NCBI GenBank assembly: GCA_964035575.1
Contig: OZ037875.1
Span: 124,001-188,000, forward strand
Source of the DNA: Rhynchopus sp. YZ270_cl-10
Taxonomy: Eukaryota > Euglenozoa > Diplonemea > Diplonemida > Diplonemidae
DNA length: 64,000 bases
Reading direction: 5' to 3'
Within the stretch, counting starts at the first letter, position 1. Each line of letters begins with the position of its first letter. The notes beneath the pieces were generated by a model that ran no database searches, was not told the DNA's origin, and saw only the letters and a program-made list of their open reading frames with translations. Shown one piece after another: positions 18,478-27,798 of the stretch. Position numbers and translations under genes: made by a program.

Positions 18478-20354
18478 TTACAACTGCCCGGTTGACCACA
18501 GGATGATGATGCCCAATGCCACTAACGCAAAGAAGAGGAGCCAGCATTTCAGTCTCCTCGACCGCTGGCCGTGCTGCTGGGCCTGTTGTGATGTTTTGTT
18601 TTATTCAAAAAAACCTTTCTTTCCATACCCTGCGAAGCTGTCTGTTGCCTTCTTCGACGTTGGTTGCTGCACGGTCGACGTTGCCGTCGATTTGTTCGAG
18701 TTGTTCGGTTCCGTCGTTGACAAGGTCTTGCACGGCACGGAAGCATTCGCCTACCTCAACCATGGCCTGTTCGATGTCCTCGATCTCAGCCTGCCGCTGT
18801 TGCACGATGTGGTGGTTGTAGTCGACTTCCTCGACACGGCGTTGGAAGGTCTGCGGGAGCAGCTCGTCACCCTCTTCTGCGTCGTCTTCGTCGTCGTGCT
18901 GCTCCAGCTGTTGCTGCTGCTGCCGTGTCACATCCTGGCTCACGCGCTTGAACTCAGAGATAGCCTGCACCACCTTTTGTTCCATGCGCTGTGCCTGCGC
19001 CACGTCTGCCTCCGTCCCCTTCGCTGCCTGCCGCTTCAAACGACGCAGGTCCTGGCTTGCCTGCGTCATGGCATCCTTCGCAGTTCCCATTGCTGCCTTC
19101 AATGTTTCCCTCAGCTGCCCATTATCGCTTGCAGTGCCAAGCTTTCCAGCTGAGAGGCGGGGGGTTTTTTGGGGTGTGTGGGGTGGGAGAGGGGGGGGAG
19201 AGGGGGGAGGGAGAGGGGGGAGAGGGGGGAGAGGGGGGGAGAGGGGGGGAGAGGGGAGATCTGGTGTACAAATAGTGATCCGTCGATGAGGTCCTGAAAG
19301 CGCAACAAAAACAATGTGAGGAGGGGTTTCGTTTATTGTGACGTACGAGGGAAGGAAAACACACCGGGAGAAAGAGGGCGAGACGGCGGGGCTTCGTCTT
19401 CTCCCACGCCGCCTCATTCGACCTGGTGACCTCAATCACCAATTGCCGCAGGTCGCTCTCCGTCACCACACCCCCCAATCCTGCCAGGGTTGCCAGGATG
19501 TAGTCCCCCGGCAAGAAGGAATCCTTCAGCGCCGTCTTCACCACATCTGGCGCTCCCGCACAACATACGCGCATCACTTCACTCACCTTGAAGTGACAGG
19601 CCTTGCGCCCCTCAAACTCAGCTGTCAAGTCCATATTCGTACGAGGGAAGGAAAACACACCGGGGAAACAAATTTGTGGAAAAAATTCCTGATGAAGGTG
19701 GTGTGTTTTGACTTTCCCGTTCCAACCTTTGCAGAGCAAAGAGGTAATAAAAGCAAAAATGGACCAAAGCATCTTATACTATCATCTACAGTAACACCAG
19801 ATCTCCCCATGTCGCAGCAAAGCTGCTTTAACAAGTTAACTGGGGAGGGGGGAGAGGGGGGGAGAGGGGGGGGAGAGGGGGGGGAGAGGGGGGGGAGAGG
19901 GGGGGGAGAGGGGGGAGAGGGGGGGGAGAGGGGGGGGAGAGGGGGGAGAGGGGGGGGAGAGGGGGGAGAGGGGGGAGAGGGGGGGAGAGGGGGGGAGAGG
20001 GGGGGAGAGGGGGGGAGAGGGGGGGAGAGGGGGGGAGAGGGGGGGGAGAGGGGGGGGAGAGGGGGGGGAGAGGGGGGAGAGGGGGGGGAGAGGGGGGAGA
20101 GGGGGGGGAGAGGGGGGAGAGGGGGGGGAGGGGAGAGGGGGGGGAGAGGGGGGAGAGGGGGGAGAGGGGGGGGGAGAGGGGAGAGGGGAGAGGGGGGGGA
20201 GAGGGGGGGAGAGGGGGGGAGAGGGGGGGGAGAGGGGGGGGAGGGAGGGGGGGAAGGGGAGCATACCACATCGCTGTACAGTTGCCTTCTTGCTCTCAAG
20301 CGTCGTCAGGCTGTCTGCCAGCGCCTCTTTCGCCTCGTGGAAGCCACTGCTCAT
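18478..20354 (-). CDS. Qa-SNARE, syntaxin-7-like, three exons
   Basis: Exons 20267-20354, 18629-19149 and 18478-18582 join to 237 residues. Introns are 1,117 and 46 bases, with donors GTATGC and GTATGG and acceptors TCTCAG and CAACAG; phases agree. Residues 1-100 are helical and match the syntaxin-7 N-terminal domain (KLGTASDNGQL against QLGTPQDSPEL). The SNARE helix is about 145-205, directly followed by RAQQHGQRSRRLK and a C-terminal membrane anchor (CWLLFFALVALGIIIL). Such proteins drive endosomal membrane fusion. The residue aligned with the central zero-layer Gln is Gly in LVNDGTEQ. Exon joins rest on family alignment, not transcripts. Confidence 0.87.
19183..19259. repeat. G-rich tandem tract in SNARE intron 1 (short copy)
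   Basis: Irregular repeats of GGGGGGAGA. On the transcribed strand this is a pyrimidine tract leading to the intron 1 acceptor. Confidence 0.85.
19253..19808. other. segment inside SNARE intron 1 bounded by 15-bp inverted repeats
   Basis: GGGGAGATCTGGTGT at 19253-19267 is repeated inverted at 19794-19808, although GGGGAG on the left also belongs to the G-rich tract. Inside, a perfect 27-bp direct repeat (19342-19368 and 19638-19664) flanks a GC-rich stretch with an open minus-strand frame starting MDLTAEFEGRKACHFK at 19634. Its codons look coding-like (for example GDYILATLAGLGGVVTESDL), but I do not recognise the protein, and it is not part of the SNARE. Confidence 0.5.
19839..20253. repeat. 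G-rich tandem tract in SNARE intron 1 (long copy)
   Basis: About 415 bp of GGGGGGAGAG-type repeats, capable of forming G-quadruplexes on the plus strand. The reading frames on either strand (Gly/Glu/Arg or Pro/Ser/Leu repeats) are artefacts. Confidence 0.9.
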
Positions 20355-20513
20355 TTTATTTTTGGCTTTTGTGGAAAAAGGGGCTTGGTGTGTGGCGGGG
20401 GGGAAGGGGAGAGGGAGAGGGGTGTGTGTTGCCTCGTGTGTTCTGTGGGGAAATGGGTTGTAAAAAAAAAAGTGAAGTTGATAGTGCAAACGCCTCTGGG
20501 ACGCAGGCACTGA

Positions 20514-20542
20514 CACTCCGCGGGTTATCGAACCCCGGAGTG
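20514..20542 (-). other. 3'-terminal hairpin of the truncated LINE
   Basis: The minus strand reads CACTCCG GGGTT CGAT AACCC G CGGAGTG, a 12-bp stem with one bulge. It follows the ORF stop by 17 bases and marks the likely 3' end of the element. Confidence 0.55.
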
Positions 20543-22171
20543 TTGCGCTTGGGAGTGGTTTACAGGGAAGCTGTAGGCAGGTATACAGTCATTACCCCAC
20601 CCTGATCGGGAAGGGGGACAACATGATTTAGAGATTCAAGAAAAGCACGCGTTTTAGCACACAACACTGGGCGTCTGCTGAATCCGATGAGCGCCGGGGC
20701 GCCGACGGAACGGAGGGAGTGCACACGATCCTTCTTCACACCAGGGAATGGGGCGCGGCGGAGTTTCGCTGTTAAAGCGCGCATGTTGGTCTTGACTATG
20801 AGCCTTTGCATGACCCGCCCACGCTCGCGGATATTAGAGGTCTGTTTGGCGAGGAAGACCCTTGTGCGCAATTCGAAGTCGACCGCGAGCTCGACACACG
20901 ACACGTCGCGGGGTTCTTTGCTCCACTCGAGCGTAATCACCCACCACAGGAAAGCTTTCAAAGTGAACGCCTCCCTATAGGTGGAGGAAAAACTAGGTTG
21001 TAGCTTGGTCAGATATGTGCGGAAGGGGGTATCCCGTTTAGAGGCAGCAAATGTGAGATTCCAAGGATGCACAGCCGGGGCCACATCCGCTGGATTTGAG
21101 AGGGTCGCGTCGATCGTGGTGACGGCATCGAGGAGAAGAGACTGTACCGCCTTCACCGCCACCTTGTTCACATTGGAGGGTACAATGCCGTGCAGCACAA
21201 AACAGGTGGGTAGCCCTTTGCCATAGAGGCTGATGGCCGACGCATGTAGGGCAGTGAACGCCGGTGTGTGCACAATGCTGCAATGCCACAGTAGGTGGCG
21301 TGTGTGGCATGTAACCTGGATGAGGCATAAGGGGCATTTATCGCTGAAGTCTGCCTCGGGCATGCCACTGCGCTTGAGCCCTGCTGGATGGCAGAAGAGG
21401 ATTCCGCCACACAGAACACGTCGCATCCGGAAAGCCTTGAGGGGGTCGTGGTATTGTATATTGCGCCACAGGGCATTGGTGGCGCGGGTGTCAATGCCGT
21501 CGTTGATGCCGTCATACGTAGGGCGTTTACTCTGCAGATCATCCCAGACCGCCGTACGCGCCAGAACACGCACTTCATGGGCCCTCTTGGCTTTGTCTGT
21601 CTCGATGATGGGGGTAGTCTTAACGGTTGTAGACGTAGACGTCACTGCCTTCATCTCAGGGTCCCAACTCACGCCACATCTGCGGGAGGCGGCGAGGACA
21701 GTCCCCACTGGACCAACTGCATGCATAGGTGTACCCCTTGCGGCCAGGGTCTCGTACCTCGCTCTGATGTTCATGCACCTCTGGCGTATGGCGTCGTTGC
21801 GTTCCACACTGGCGGCGTAAGCTCTGAACGTCCTGCATATTGCACTCGAGAGGGGGTGTGCTACGTGCGCCTTCAGGCAGAGTGTGAGCAATGCATCCAC
21901 TGAACGGGTAAGGTAGGTGGGGCCCCAGCAGCACATCGCCACCGCCGTCGATAATTCATTCATCACTGACTGAGGGGGCATGTTGAAGGCGGACTCGTAT
22001 AACACTGAAGGGAGGATGGCAGAAGTGGCGATAGACACCTTCTGGGAGAAGGAGAGCTGTGTCGCACCCAAACATGCGAGCGCCCTAATGGCTGACTGGT
22101 ATACCGTAGCGTTGTAGCGCCCCTTGCTCCGTAGGGAGCTGTACATCATCACGCCAAGTGAGCGAAGCGTT
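20514..22171 (-). mobile_element. 5'-truncated LINE, C-terminal part of ORF2 only
   Basis: The minus-strand frame (stop at 20560) is open for about 535 residues from LRSLGVMMYSS. It starts just after where a catalytic YxDD box would lie, so endonuclease and RT core are missing, which is typical of 5' truncation. A CCHC motif, CPLC...HTRHLLWHC, lies mid-way. The C-terminal third aligns with the whole LINE at 4.6-12.8 kb: both carry a W(S)xE...VSxxEL.(I/V)DFE segment and a G..I.G..RRP segment. It is a related but distinct family. A run of 18 A at 22172-22189 abuts its truncated end. It lies directly upstream of the SNARE gene, in the same orientation. Confidence 0.82.
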
Positions 22172-22348
22172 AAAAAAAAAAAAAAAAAATGGTAGTGAAC
22201 TTTGAAGTACATATGAGTCATAATGATGTAATTTTGTGACAGGTGGCATCCGGACAAAAATCAGCTTTTTGGGTCATTTTTACCTGTAAAATTATTACAC
22301 TGGTGTCATGTTTCCCAGCACATAAGCTATTCTAGTGCACTGCTTATG

Positions 22349-23431
22349 CGCCCGAAATCGCCCGAAATACTTATTAACGCCCAAAATATATTTCGGGCAC
22401 ATTTCGGGCGCGCGAGACCCACGCCCAAAAAATTCGCCCGAATTTGTACCGTTTTGGGCCGCTGTAATTGTGCTGTAATTGTGGTGTAATTGTGGCGTAA
22501 TTGTGCTCAGTTCTGGCCAGTTGTGCTCAGTTGTGCGTAAGTGTGTGTAAATGTGCGTAAGTGTACGTAAGTGTGCGTAAGTGTTGGTACTTGTGGAGTA
22601 ATTGTGGGTACGTGTGTGTAAGTGTGCAAAAACGGATATTTTTTGTTTTCTGCATGTTTCTCCTGCTCTTTCACGCCAACAAGACTTCGATAACATTTCG
22701 CTTAAAATTGCACATTTTTTGGCGTGGCTGCATAACCGATTCCCCGTGTTTCTACCAGTTGTCATGGGGGCATTCACGTGTTGGAAATTTGTTTTCGTTG
22801 GTCAAGCTTTTAAACGCCGGCATTTGCATTTCCGGAATCCGTCCGGCCAGTGGTGGGGTCAATTTGCCGAAATGGACAAATTCTCGTTTTTGGTCAATTT
22901 CCGCACAGTACACAGTACAGTACAGTACAGTACAGTACAGTACAGTACAGTACAGTACAGTACAGTACAGTACAGTACAGTACAGTACAGTACAGTACAG
23001 TACAGTACAGTACAGTACAGTACAGTACAGTACAGTACAGTACAGTACAGTACAGTACAGTACAGTACAGTACAGTACAGTACAGTACAGTACAGTACAG
23101 TACAGTACAGTACAGTACAGTACAGTACAGTACAGTACAGTACAGTACAGTACAGTACAGTACAGTACAGTACAGTACAGTACAGTACAGGTCACTTACA
23201 TGTGGTGGCATGCTTCCCTGTAGGGTGGCGTACCATTTTTTTCCCCAGCGTAATTTAGGTGTAATTGTGGTGTAATTGTGGTTAGTTGTGTGTATTTGTG
23301 TATAATTGTGCTGAAATTGTACTGAAATTGTGCCTAAAATAGGCACAATTTGAGGTCAGTTTGGTGTCAGTTGTGCCCAGTTGCGTCATGGGTAAAACGG
23401 TACAGAATTCGCCCGAAATTTATTTCGGGCG
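22349..23431. mobile_element. noncoding inverted-repeat element carrying a microsatellite
   Basis: The left arm CGAATTTGTACCGTTTT (22439-22455) and right arm (23394-23411, reverse complement CGAATTCTGTACCGTTTT) face each other. Outside both are inverted blocks of CGCCCGAAAT/ATTTCGGGCG. Inside both are minisatellites of GTAATTGTG and GTGTGCGTAA type, and the centre is a long (TACAG)n tract. No coding capacity. Confidence 0.55.
22905..23190. repeat. (TACAG)n microsatellite, about 56 copies
   Basis: Nearly perfect 5-bp repeat for about 280 bp. It is open in all frames because no stop can arise, and it encodes YSTVQ-type repeats that are not genes. Confidence 0.97.
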
Positions 23432-23828
23432 GACCAAGTATGATATTTGTGCGGATGTTAAAAATACTACAGTGCCAATAGCTATCTTCACCCACGCAGG
23501 AAAAGGGGAAACAAAATAGGGGGAGAGTTTGTTAGTTGTACGCTTCCACGTGGATCTTGAAAAACAAAAGAAAAACAAAAACACCCTCCAGTTCTCCCCT
23601 CGCGTCGAAACTCTTCACTTTTGTCTGAAAATGAAAAGGGTGCTTGTCAAAGTGGGGAAGTGTTCAAAAATGTAAAAAGCGTGTATTTTGTGTGTGTCAA
23701 GTGAACAAAAAACCACCTCGCGGCGTTTTGTTTCGGTAATAGAACAGAAAGTAAGACAGATGAACCTTAGCCTGTGTTCAGTCACTGAAGAGAAGTGAAG
23801 AGAAAGAAAAATGTAAGCAAAAGAGTTA
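23432..23828. other. intergenic, no firm gene
   Basis: A possible extra exon of LRR paralogue 3 exists here: a donor-like GGTAAGT near 23846, an acceptor CTTCTCTTCAG about 55 bases on, and an open frame of about 55 codons afterwards. The encoded sequence is low-quality, and the paralogues end without it. Confidence 0.3.
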
Positions 23829-24866
23829 TCAAAGAAGTGAACACTTACCCTCATGAGGACAGTTCTCTAACACAGCCTTGCTGCATTTCTTCTTTCCGTA
23901 CAATGTAGGAGAACTCTCACAAAGGAAATGCTTCCCTACCTCCAAGACATTACTCAAGGGAGAGAGATCAAGTTGTGTCAGCGAAGAACAGTTGCACAGG
24001 AACTCATCCTTGATCTCTCTCACATTGAGCAAGCCAGAGAGATTAAGTTCTTCCAAAGCTGTACAATTCTTGAGAAAGTAGGAACGAATCGCAGTTACTC
24101 TCACAAAGGAAGAGAGATCAAGTTGTTTCAGGGAAGTACACCTGTACAGGAATGACATTTCAATCGCTGTGATACTGCTCAATGGAGTGAGATCGATTTC
24201 TTTCAAAGATGTGCAGAACTGCAGGAAGTGAAGCCCAACTGAAGTGACACCACTAAAGGGAGAAAGATCAAGTTGTGTCAGAGAAGTACAGTCGCACAGG
24301 AACTGATCCTGAATCACCGTGACCCTGCTCAAGGGAGTGAAATCAACTTTTTTCAAAGCTTTGCAGCCCCGAAGGAACTGAGTCCCAACTGAAGTGACAC
24401 TGGTCAAACCAGAGATGTCAAGTACTTCCAAGCTGGCGCAATTCTGCAGAAACCCGTTCCCAATCGAAGCAATGCCAGACACAGCGCTGAGATCAAGACT
24501 CACAAAAGTTGCTCCGAAGAAGAATCTCATTGGAATCGCAGTCGCAACACCTGCCTGAAGAAGCAAACAAGCCACCTTCGCATCCGTCACTTCCGCCAAC
24601 CTCGCTGCTGTCAGGTTTTTCTCACCCAATGCATGAAGAGCTGCAATGGCTATGTACCGCTCCGTCTTCGTCAAGACGACTGTGTCCCCGACACTCAGTT
24701 CTGTGATGTCCTCCCCTTCGTCCTTCCCTCCGAAGCCCATATGAAAGCTGTCTTCGCACAACCCCGTTGTAGACGCCACCTTCTGCCGCATGGTCTCCGT
24801 TGTGTCATCCTCACCCACCTCAATCACGTAGTCCGTTTCCCCAAACCCCTGGATCGTCAGTTCCAT
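23829..24866 (-). CDS. ubiquitin-like domain + about 8 BspA-type leucine-rich repeats (paralogue 3)
   Basis: 345 residues. The ubiquitin-like domain (1-70, starting MELTIQGFGETDYVIEVGED) and linker are clearly related to paralogues 1 and 2 but more diverged. About eight 25-residue units follow; a typical one begins DLSPFSGVTSVG and continues LHFLQFCTSLKEI. The consensus differs (LSPLS, CTSLKQL), so this copy split off earlier than copies 1 and 2. The short tail KKKCSKAVLENC resembles KEKCSHVVRKTV in the paralogues. There is no signal peptide or membrane segment. An LSU rRNA fragment lies just upstream on the same strand. Confidence 0.87.
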   Translation of the reverse strand: MELTIQGFGETDYVIEVGEDDTTETMRQKVASTTGLCEDSFHMGFGGKDEGEDITELSVGDTVVLTKTERYIAIAALHALGEKNLTAARLAEVTDAKVACLLLQAGVATAIPMRFFFGATFVSLDLSAVSGIASIGNGFLQNCASLEVLDISGLTSVTSVGTQFLRGCKALKKVDFTPLSRVTVIQDQFLCDCTSLTQLDLSPFSGVTSVGLHFLQFCTSLKEIDLTPLSSITAIEMSFLYRCTSLKQLDLSSFVRVTAIRSYFLKNCTALEELNLSGLLNVREIKDEFLCNCSSLTQLDLSPLSNVLEVGKHFLCESSPTLYGKKKCSKAVLENCPHEGKCSLL

Positions 24867-24900
24867 ATTGTGTTGCCTCTATCTCTACAGGGTGGGTTGC
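24867..24900 (-). promoter_or_regulatory. leader with candidate 3' splice acceptor for LRR paralogue 3
   Basis: The minus strand reads AACCCACCCTGTAGAG and ATAGAGG before the ATG. The acceptor triplet would be GAG here, while the rest matches the leaders of copies 1 and 2. Confidence 0.35.
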
Positions 24901-24939
24901 TGTGTTGTGGGGAAAGGAACAACAAGGCTCCTCGAAGTG

Positions 24940-25150
24940 TTACGCCCGCCAGTCCATTCGGACTCGTATAGACCCGGTTGGAGACACGGAGTCTGGATGT
25001 GAACTTGGAAGGTGGCCGTTCGCCGAAGCTAGACTTGGCCCGATAAACTCATGCGTCCTGAAATATTTCACGTATGTCTCTAGACTGGGTTCTGGCTTAG
25101 AGGCGTTCAGCCATAATCCATCCAGTGGTAGCATCACGGATGCCGTCCCG
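24940..25150 (-). rRNA. fragment of large-subunit rRNA 3' end
   Basis: On the minus strand, 25132-25090 contains GCTACCACTGGATGGATT and ATGGCTGAACGCCTCTAAG followed by CCAGAA. This matches the universal eukaryotic 28S stretch GGATTATGACTGAACGCCTCTAAGTCAGAAT, near the 3' end, downstream of the sarcin-ricin loop. The sarcin-ricin sequence itself is absent, so only the last piece is present. The downstream 150 bases are compatible with the variable 3' end but not recognisable by eye. It may be a gene for one piece of a naturally split LSU rRNA, or an rRNA-derived pseudogene. The exact ends are not known. Confidence 0.65.
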
Positions 25151-25565
25151 CATTTTAAGGTTATGCAGATCGATAGCGTGGTGATAATCAGGAAACTTTC
25201 AGCTAAAGGGAAAGATGGGGGTACAAACCTAAGAAAACATCCACACTTCCGCATACCCCCGCAACCCCCCCACACCACCCTGGAACATCTCCCAACGGAC
25301 TGGACCCCAACCATGCAGATAGATTGAAGAGAGGGTTATCTGTGCAAAGCTAAAAATTGTTTGGGGGAGGAACATCATTTTATTTCATAGGGAGTTCTAG
25401 ATGATCCCAAAAAAAAAAAACACAGAAAGCCTGTGCACTTCCATCTACGTGAAACGAACCGGAGAACAAAACACAAAACAGAATAAAATACCATAACAGA
25501 TGAGTGTCACACATTACACTTTCCTAACGTACCCGATTTGAAGCGTTCTTTTTTTGTACCCAAGG

Positions 25566-25656
25566 GGGACAGTACCGCGCACATAAGCTTCACCATGGTT
25601 TCAAATAAAAAGAAAAGTTTATAAGATGATCCTAAGCCTCTCATGCTTGGTCACCT
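25566..25656 (+). repeat. SINE-like hairpin repeat, copy c
   Basis: GCGCACATAAGC, then GGTTTCAAAT, an A-rich link, TTATAAGATGATCCTAAGCC, loop, GCTTGGTCACC. The upstream part aligns with copy d. Confidence 0.55.
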
Positions 25657-25895
25657 TGTGAGAAACATGAACACAATATGTTCCCCCTCATAACTCAACA
25701 CATATTGCATGAAGTGGGTAATATCAACCTAAACGGAAACCGGAAGTGGGAAGAGTGCAAAATTTCATAGGGCACACAGACCACTGTGGTGCACAGCGGT
25801 GATGTATGCAGCTCAAAAAAAACACGCACAAAAATAGAAAGAAATGTTGCGAAGCCGAATCCAGTGAATCCAGGTCCTCGCTGGTCGAGAGCTGG

Positions 25896-26002
25896 GTCGT
25901 TAGCATAATGGTGTGCACGCCTCAGCAAAAATTAGGTCTCAAAAGAAAAGAAAAGAAAAGTACTTTGTAAGATAGTCCCAAGCCTCACCGTGCTTGGCGT
26001 TT
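25896..26002 (+). repeat. SINE-like hairpin repeat, copy d, with tRNA-like head
   Basis: TTAGCATAATGG resembles a tRNA A box, and AGGTCTCAAA about 30 bases on is a weak B box. (AAAAG)n follows, then TTTGTAAGATAGTCCCAAGC, loop and GCTTGG. Suggests a tRNA-derived SINE with a structured tail. Confidence 0.45.
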
Positions 26003-26409
26003 GTTAAAAACAAAAGCATGATGTAACGTATGCTTTGGAGCGAGAACACCACAAGAACATAACACACTTTTTCGTTCTGCCGTTTCGGGCAGAGAAAAAT
26101 AAAATCCGTTCCTCACGTCCCCCCCTAACCCCTGTAAAGTGTGGGGAGGAATTGAGCCAAGGACCCACCTAGGTGGTTCAACGCACGTCTGTGTGGGCTC
26201 TTCACCCACTTCTACTGCACAGTCACAAAGGGGCACTGCACAACCATTGCACCAAAAAACACCGCTTTCCGTTGTGCACAGCACCACACAAAACCTAGCG
26301 CACACAACAGAGAACCAAAGCCCTTCTCCACCCCCGCGCCACTTCTCTGCCGTCGACGCCACCAACCAACATGCCTCACCACGGGACACTGCTCGCTGCA
26401 CAGCACCCT

Positions 26410-26997
26410 TCACGCCTCAGCCCCAACCCCTATCCCTACGAACTGCGGGAGCGACGTAGACCTGAGCACCGGCGTGGTCCCTGCCCCCTCGCTGGCGACC
26501 CTGCTGGTTGCAGTCCCGGTGAGGTCGTCCCTGGCCATGGAGGGGTTGTCGCTGAGCGCTATGCGTGTAATGCTTGCGAGAGTGGGGGCTGCCTGGAGGG
26601 CTTTGGCCTGGAGATCGAGGGTGCCGAGGAGAAGCGCGCGTGTAGTGTAGCTGAGGTGCAGGACAAGCATGTGCTTGCGTGCGAGGGGGTGCACCGCGGT
26701 GAGGGCTGCCGCAGACTTGATGTGCACGCATGAGACGTCTGACCCGTTGCCGTGCGGCATGTCGACAGCGCTTGCCCGCAGGTCCTGGTGTGTCAGTGCC
26801 TCCTCCTCCACATCACCCTCCAACACCCCTGCACCCAGCGACTCCCACACAACCTCGCACCGCCGGTTCACAAGGCGTGCACAGCGCAGGTCGCCTCCAT
26901 ACACCCGTGCCAACAGAGTCACCTCTCGGAGAAGCTGCTCGCTTCGTTCGATGTCACCACCATCTTCAACCTCCGTGTTGCTACAACAAGCCCCCAT
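26410..26997 (-). CDS. small protein with dual-acylation N-terminus, function unknown
   Basis: 195 residues from the ATG at 26997, starting MGACCSNTEVEDGG. Gly2 with Ser6 fits N-myristoylation, and Cys4-Cys5 fit palmitoylation, so attachment to the cytosolic face of the plasma membrane or flagellar membrane is likely. A longer frame starts at 27120, but its extra part is pyrimidine-coded and upstream of a clear acceptor, CCTCTTCCAG, seven bases before this ATG. The rest shows a helical part (residues 20-45), then a mixed region with LARKHMLVLHLSYTTRALLLG near residue 130 and a Ser/Thr-rich tail. No domain was recognised. A splice continuing the protein downstream cannot be excluded. Confidence 0.65.
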   Translation of the reverse strand: MGACCSNTEVEDGGDIERSEQLLREVTLLARVYGGDLRCARLVNRRCEVVWESLGAGVLEGDVEEEALTHQDLRASAVDMPHGNGSDVSCVHIKSAAALTAVHPLARKHMLVLHLSYTTRALLLGTLDLQAKALQAAPTLASITRIALSDNPSMARDDLTGTATSRVASEGAGTTPVLRSTSLPQFVGIGVGAEA

Positions 26998-27042
26998 ACG
27001 TACTCTGGAAGAGGGGGAGGTGGAGAAAGGGGGGTGTTTTTT
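26998..27042 (-). promoter_or_regulatory. pyrimidine tract and candidate acceptor before the acylated-protein gene
   Basis: The minus strand reads CCACCTCCCCCTCTTCCAG with G at 27005, seven bases before the ATG. Such a short leader fits trans-splicing better than a promoter. Confidence 0.5.
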
Positions 27043-27798
27043 TGGATGGTTGGTAGTTAAAGGTTTGTTTTTGTTTTGTGTGTCTTTTTTTTGTGAATAT
27101 GAGGGAGGGAAATAATGCAAATCCTCTCACAGAAGTGAGGGTAAAAGGAAGAAGAAGAAAAAATCATGAGGTAAGGGGGGGAGCGAGGAGCTCAAGCGAT
27201 CCTTGCGACCCGCAACTCGCTGAAGAGGAGGTGGCGTCACTCACCTGGGTCCATCATCATGCCAAGGGGCTCTAGTCTTGGCATTCCGGAGTTGCCGCCC
27301 CACCTTTCCATACTCGGGTAAACCGTCATAGGACGTCAGGAGGCATCACACTCATTGCTCGGTGTCAATGGCATGATTTCCCCCGGATGCAATTTAACGT
27401 CCAGCCCAGGACGCGTGTATGTATGTCTTGTGTGCACATATTTTTGAAAAGAAAACATAAATTGAAAAAAGGATGAAACGTGTCGTGCGGACATCTGGAA
27501 AAAAAACAAAAAACAGAAAAAGCCGTTCTACACCCCCCACCCCCCCCTAACGCAATCCTTTATAAAGCTTCCCCGCAAACTAAAACAGCATTGGACTTTG
27601 AATATTTCCTTTTTTGTTTTGAAAAAGTGGGAGGTGTTGATGCCACCTCCGACTGACCCCATACATAACAGCCCCGAAGCACACTACGGACAACAAAAAT
27701 AAAATTTCAACACTTGATGCCCCTCTGTCCCCATGCACAAAAAAATCAAAAAAAACACTCCAACACCTCCACAAATATGTATCCCCTCTCTCCGCTCC
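27043..27798. other. intergenic with a GC-rich structured island
   Basis: No gene. At 27165-27420 the sequence is GC-rich with no long frame, and at 27259-27284 it has a perfect 8-bp stem, ATGCCAAG/CTTGGCAT, with a 10-base loop. This could be a noncoding RNA, but no family was recognised. Confidence 0.35.

Larger units (their letters stand above)
25151..26409. other. intergenic, no gene supported
   Basis: Contains two SINE-like copies. A 142-codon minus-strand frame (26413-25985) directly follows the acylated-protein gene, but it is Cys-rich, has no recognisable domain and is probably 3' UTR or a missed downstream exon. Confidence 0.45.

Noticed and set aside
19338-20513. 391-codon Gly/Glu/Arg-rich frame and Pro/Ser/Leu-rich frames opposite
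   Set aside because: They are translations of the GGGGGGAGA array in the SNARE intron.
20514-20542. tRNA T-arm (GGGGTTCGATAACCC)
   Set aside because: No cloverleaf can be built around it. It lies at the 3' end of the truncated LINE and forms a simple hairpin.
22561-23346. Six frames of YSTVQ or CTVLY repeats
   Set aside because: They are translations of the (TACAG)n microsatellite, which cannot form a stop codon.
23615-23854. Extra C-terminal exon for LRR paralogue 3
   Set aside because: Donor and acceptor look acceptable, but the encoded 55 residues are low-quality and the paralogues end without it.
27185-27230. Resemblance to signal-recognition-particle RNA (CTCAAGCGATCC)
   Set aside because: Only about 12 bases match, and the conserved loops and Alu domain are not seen.
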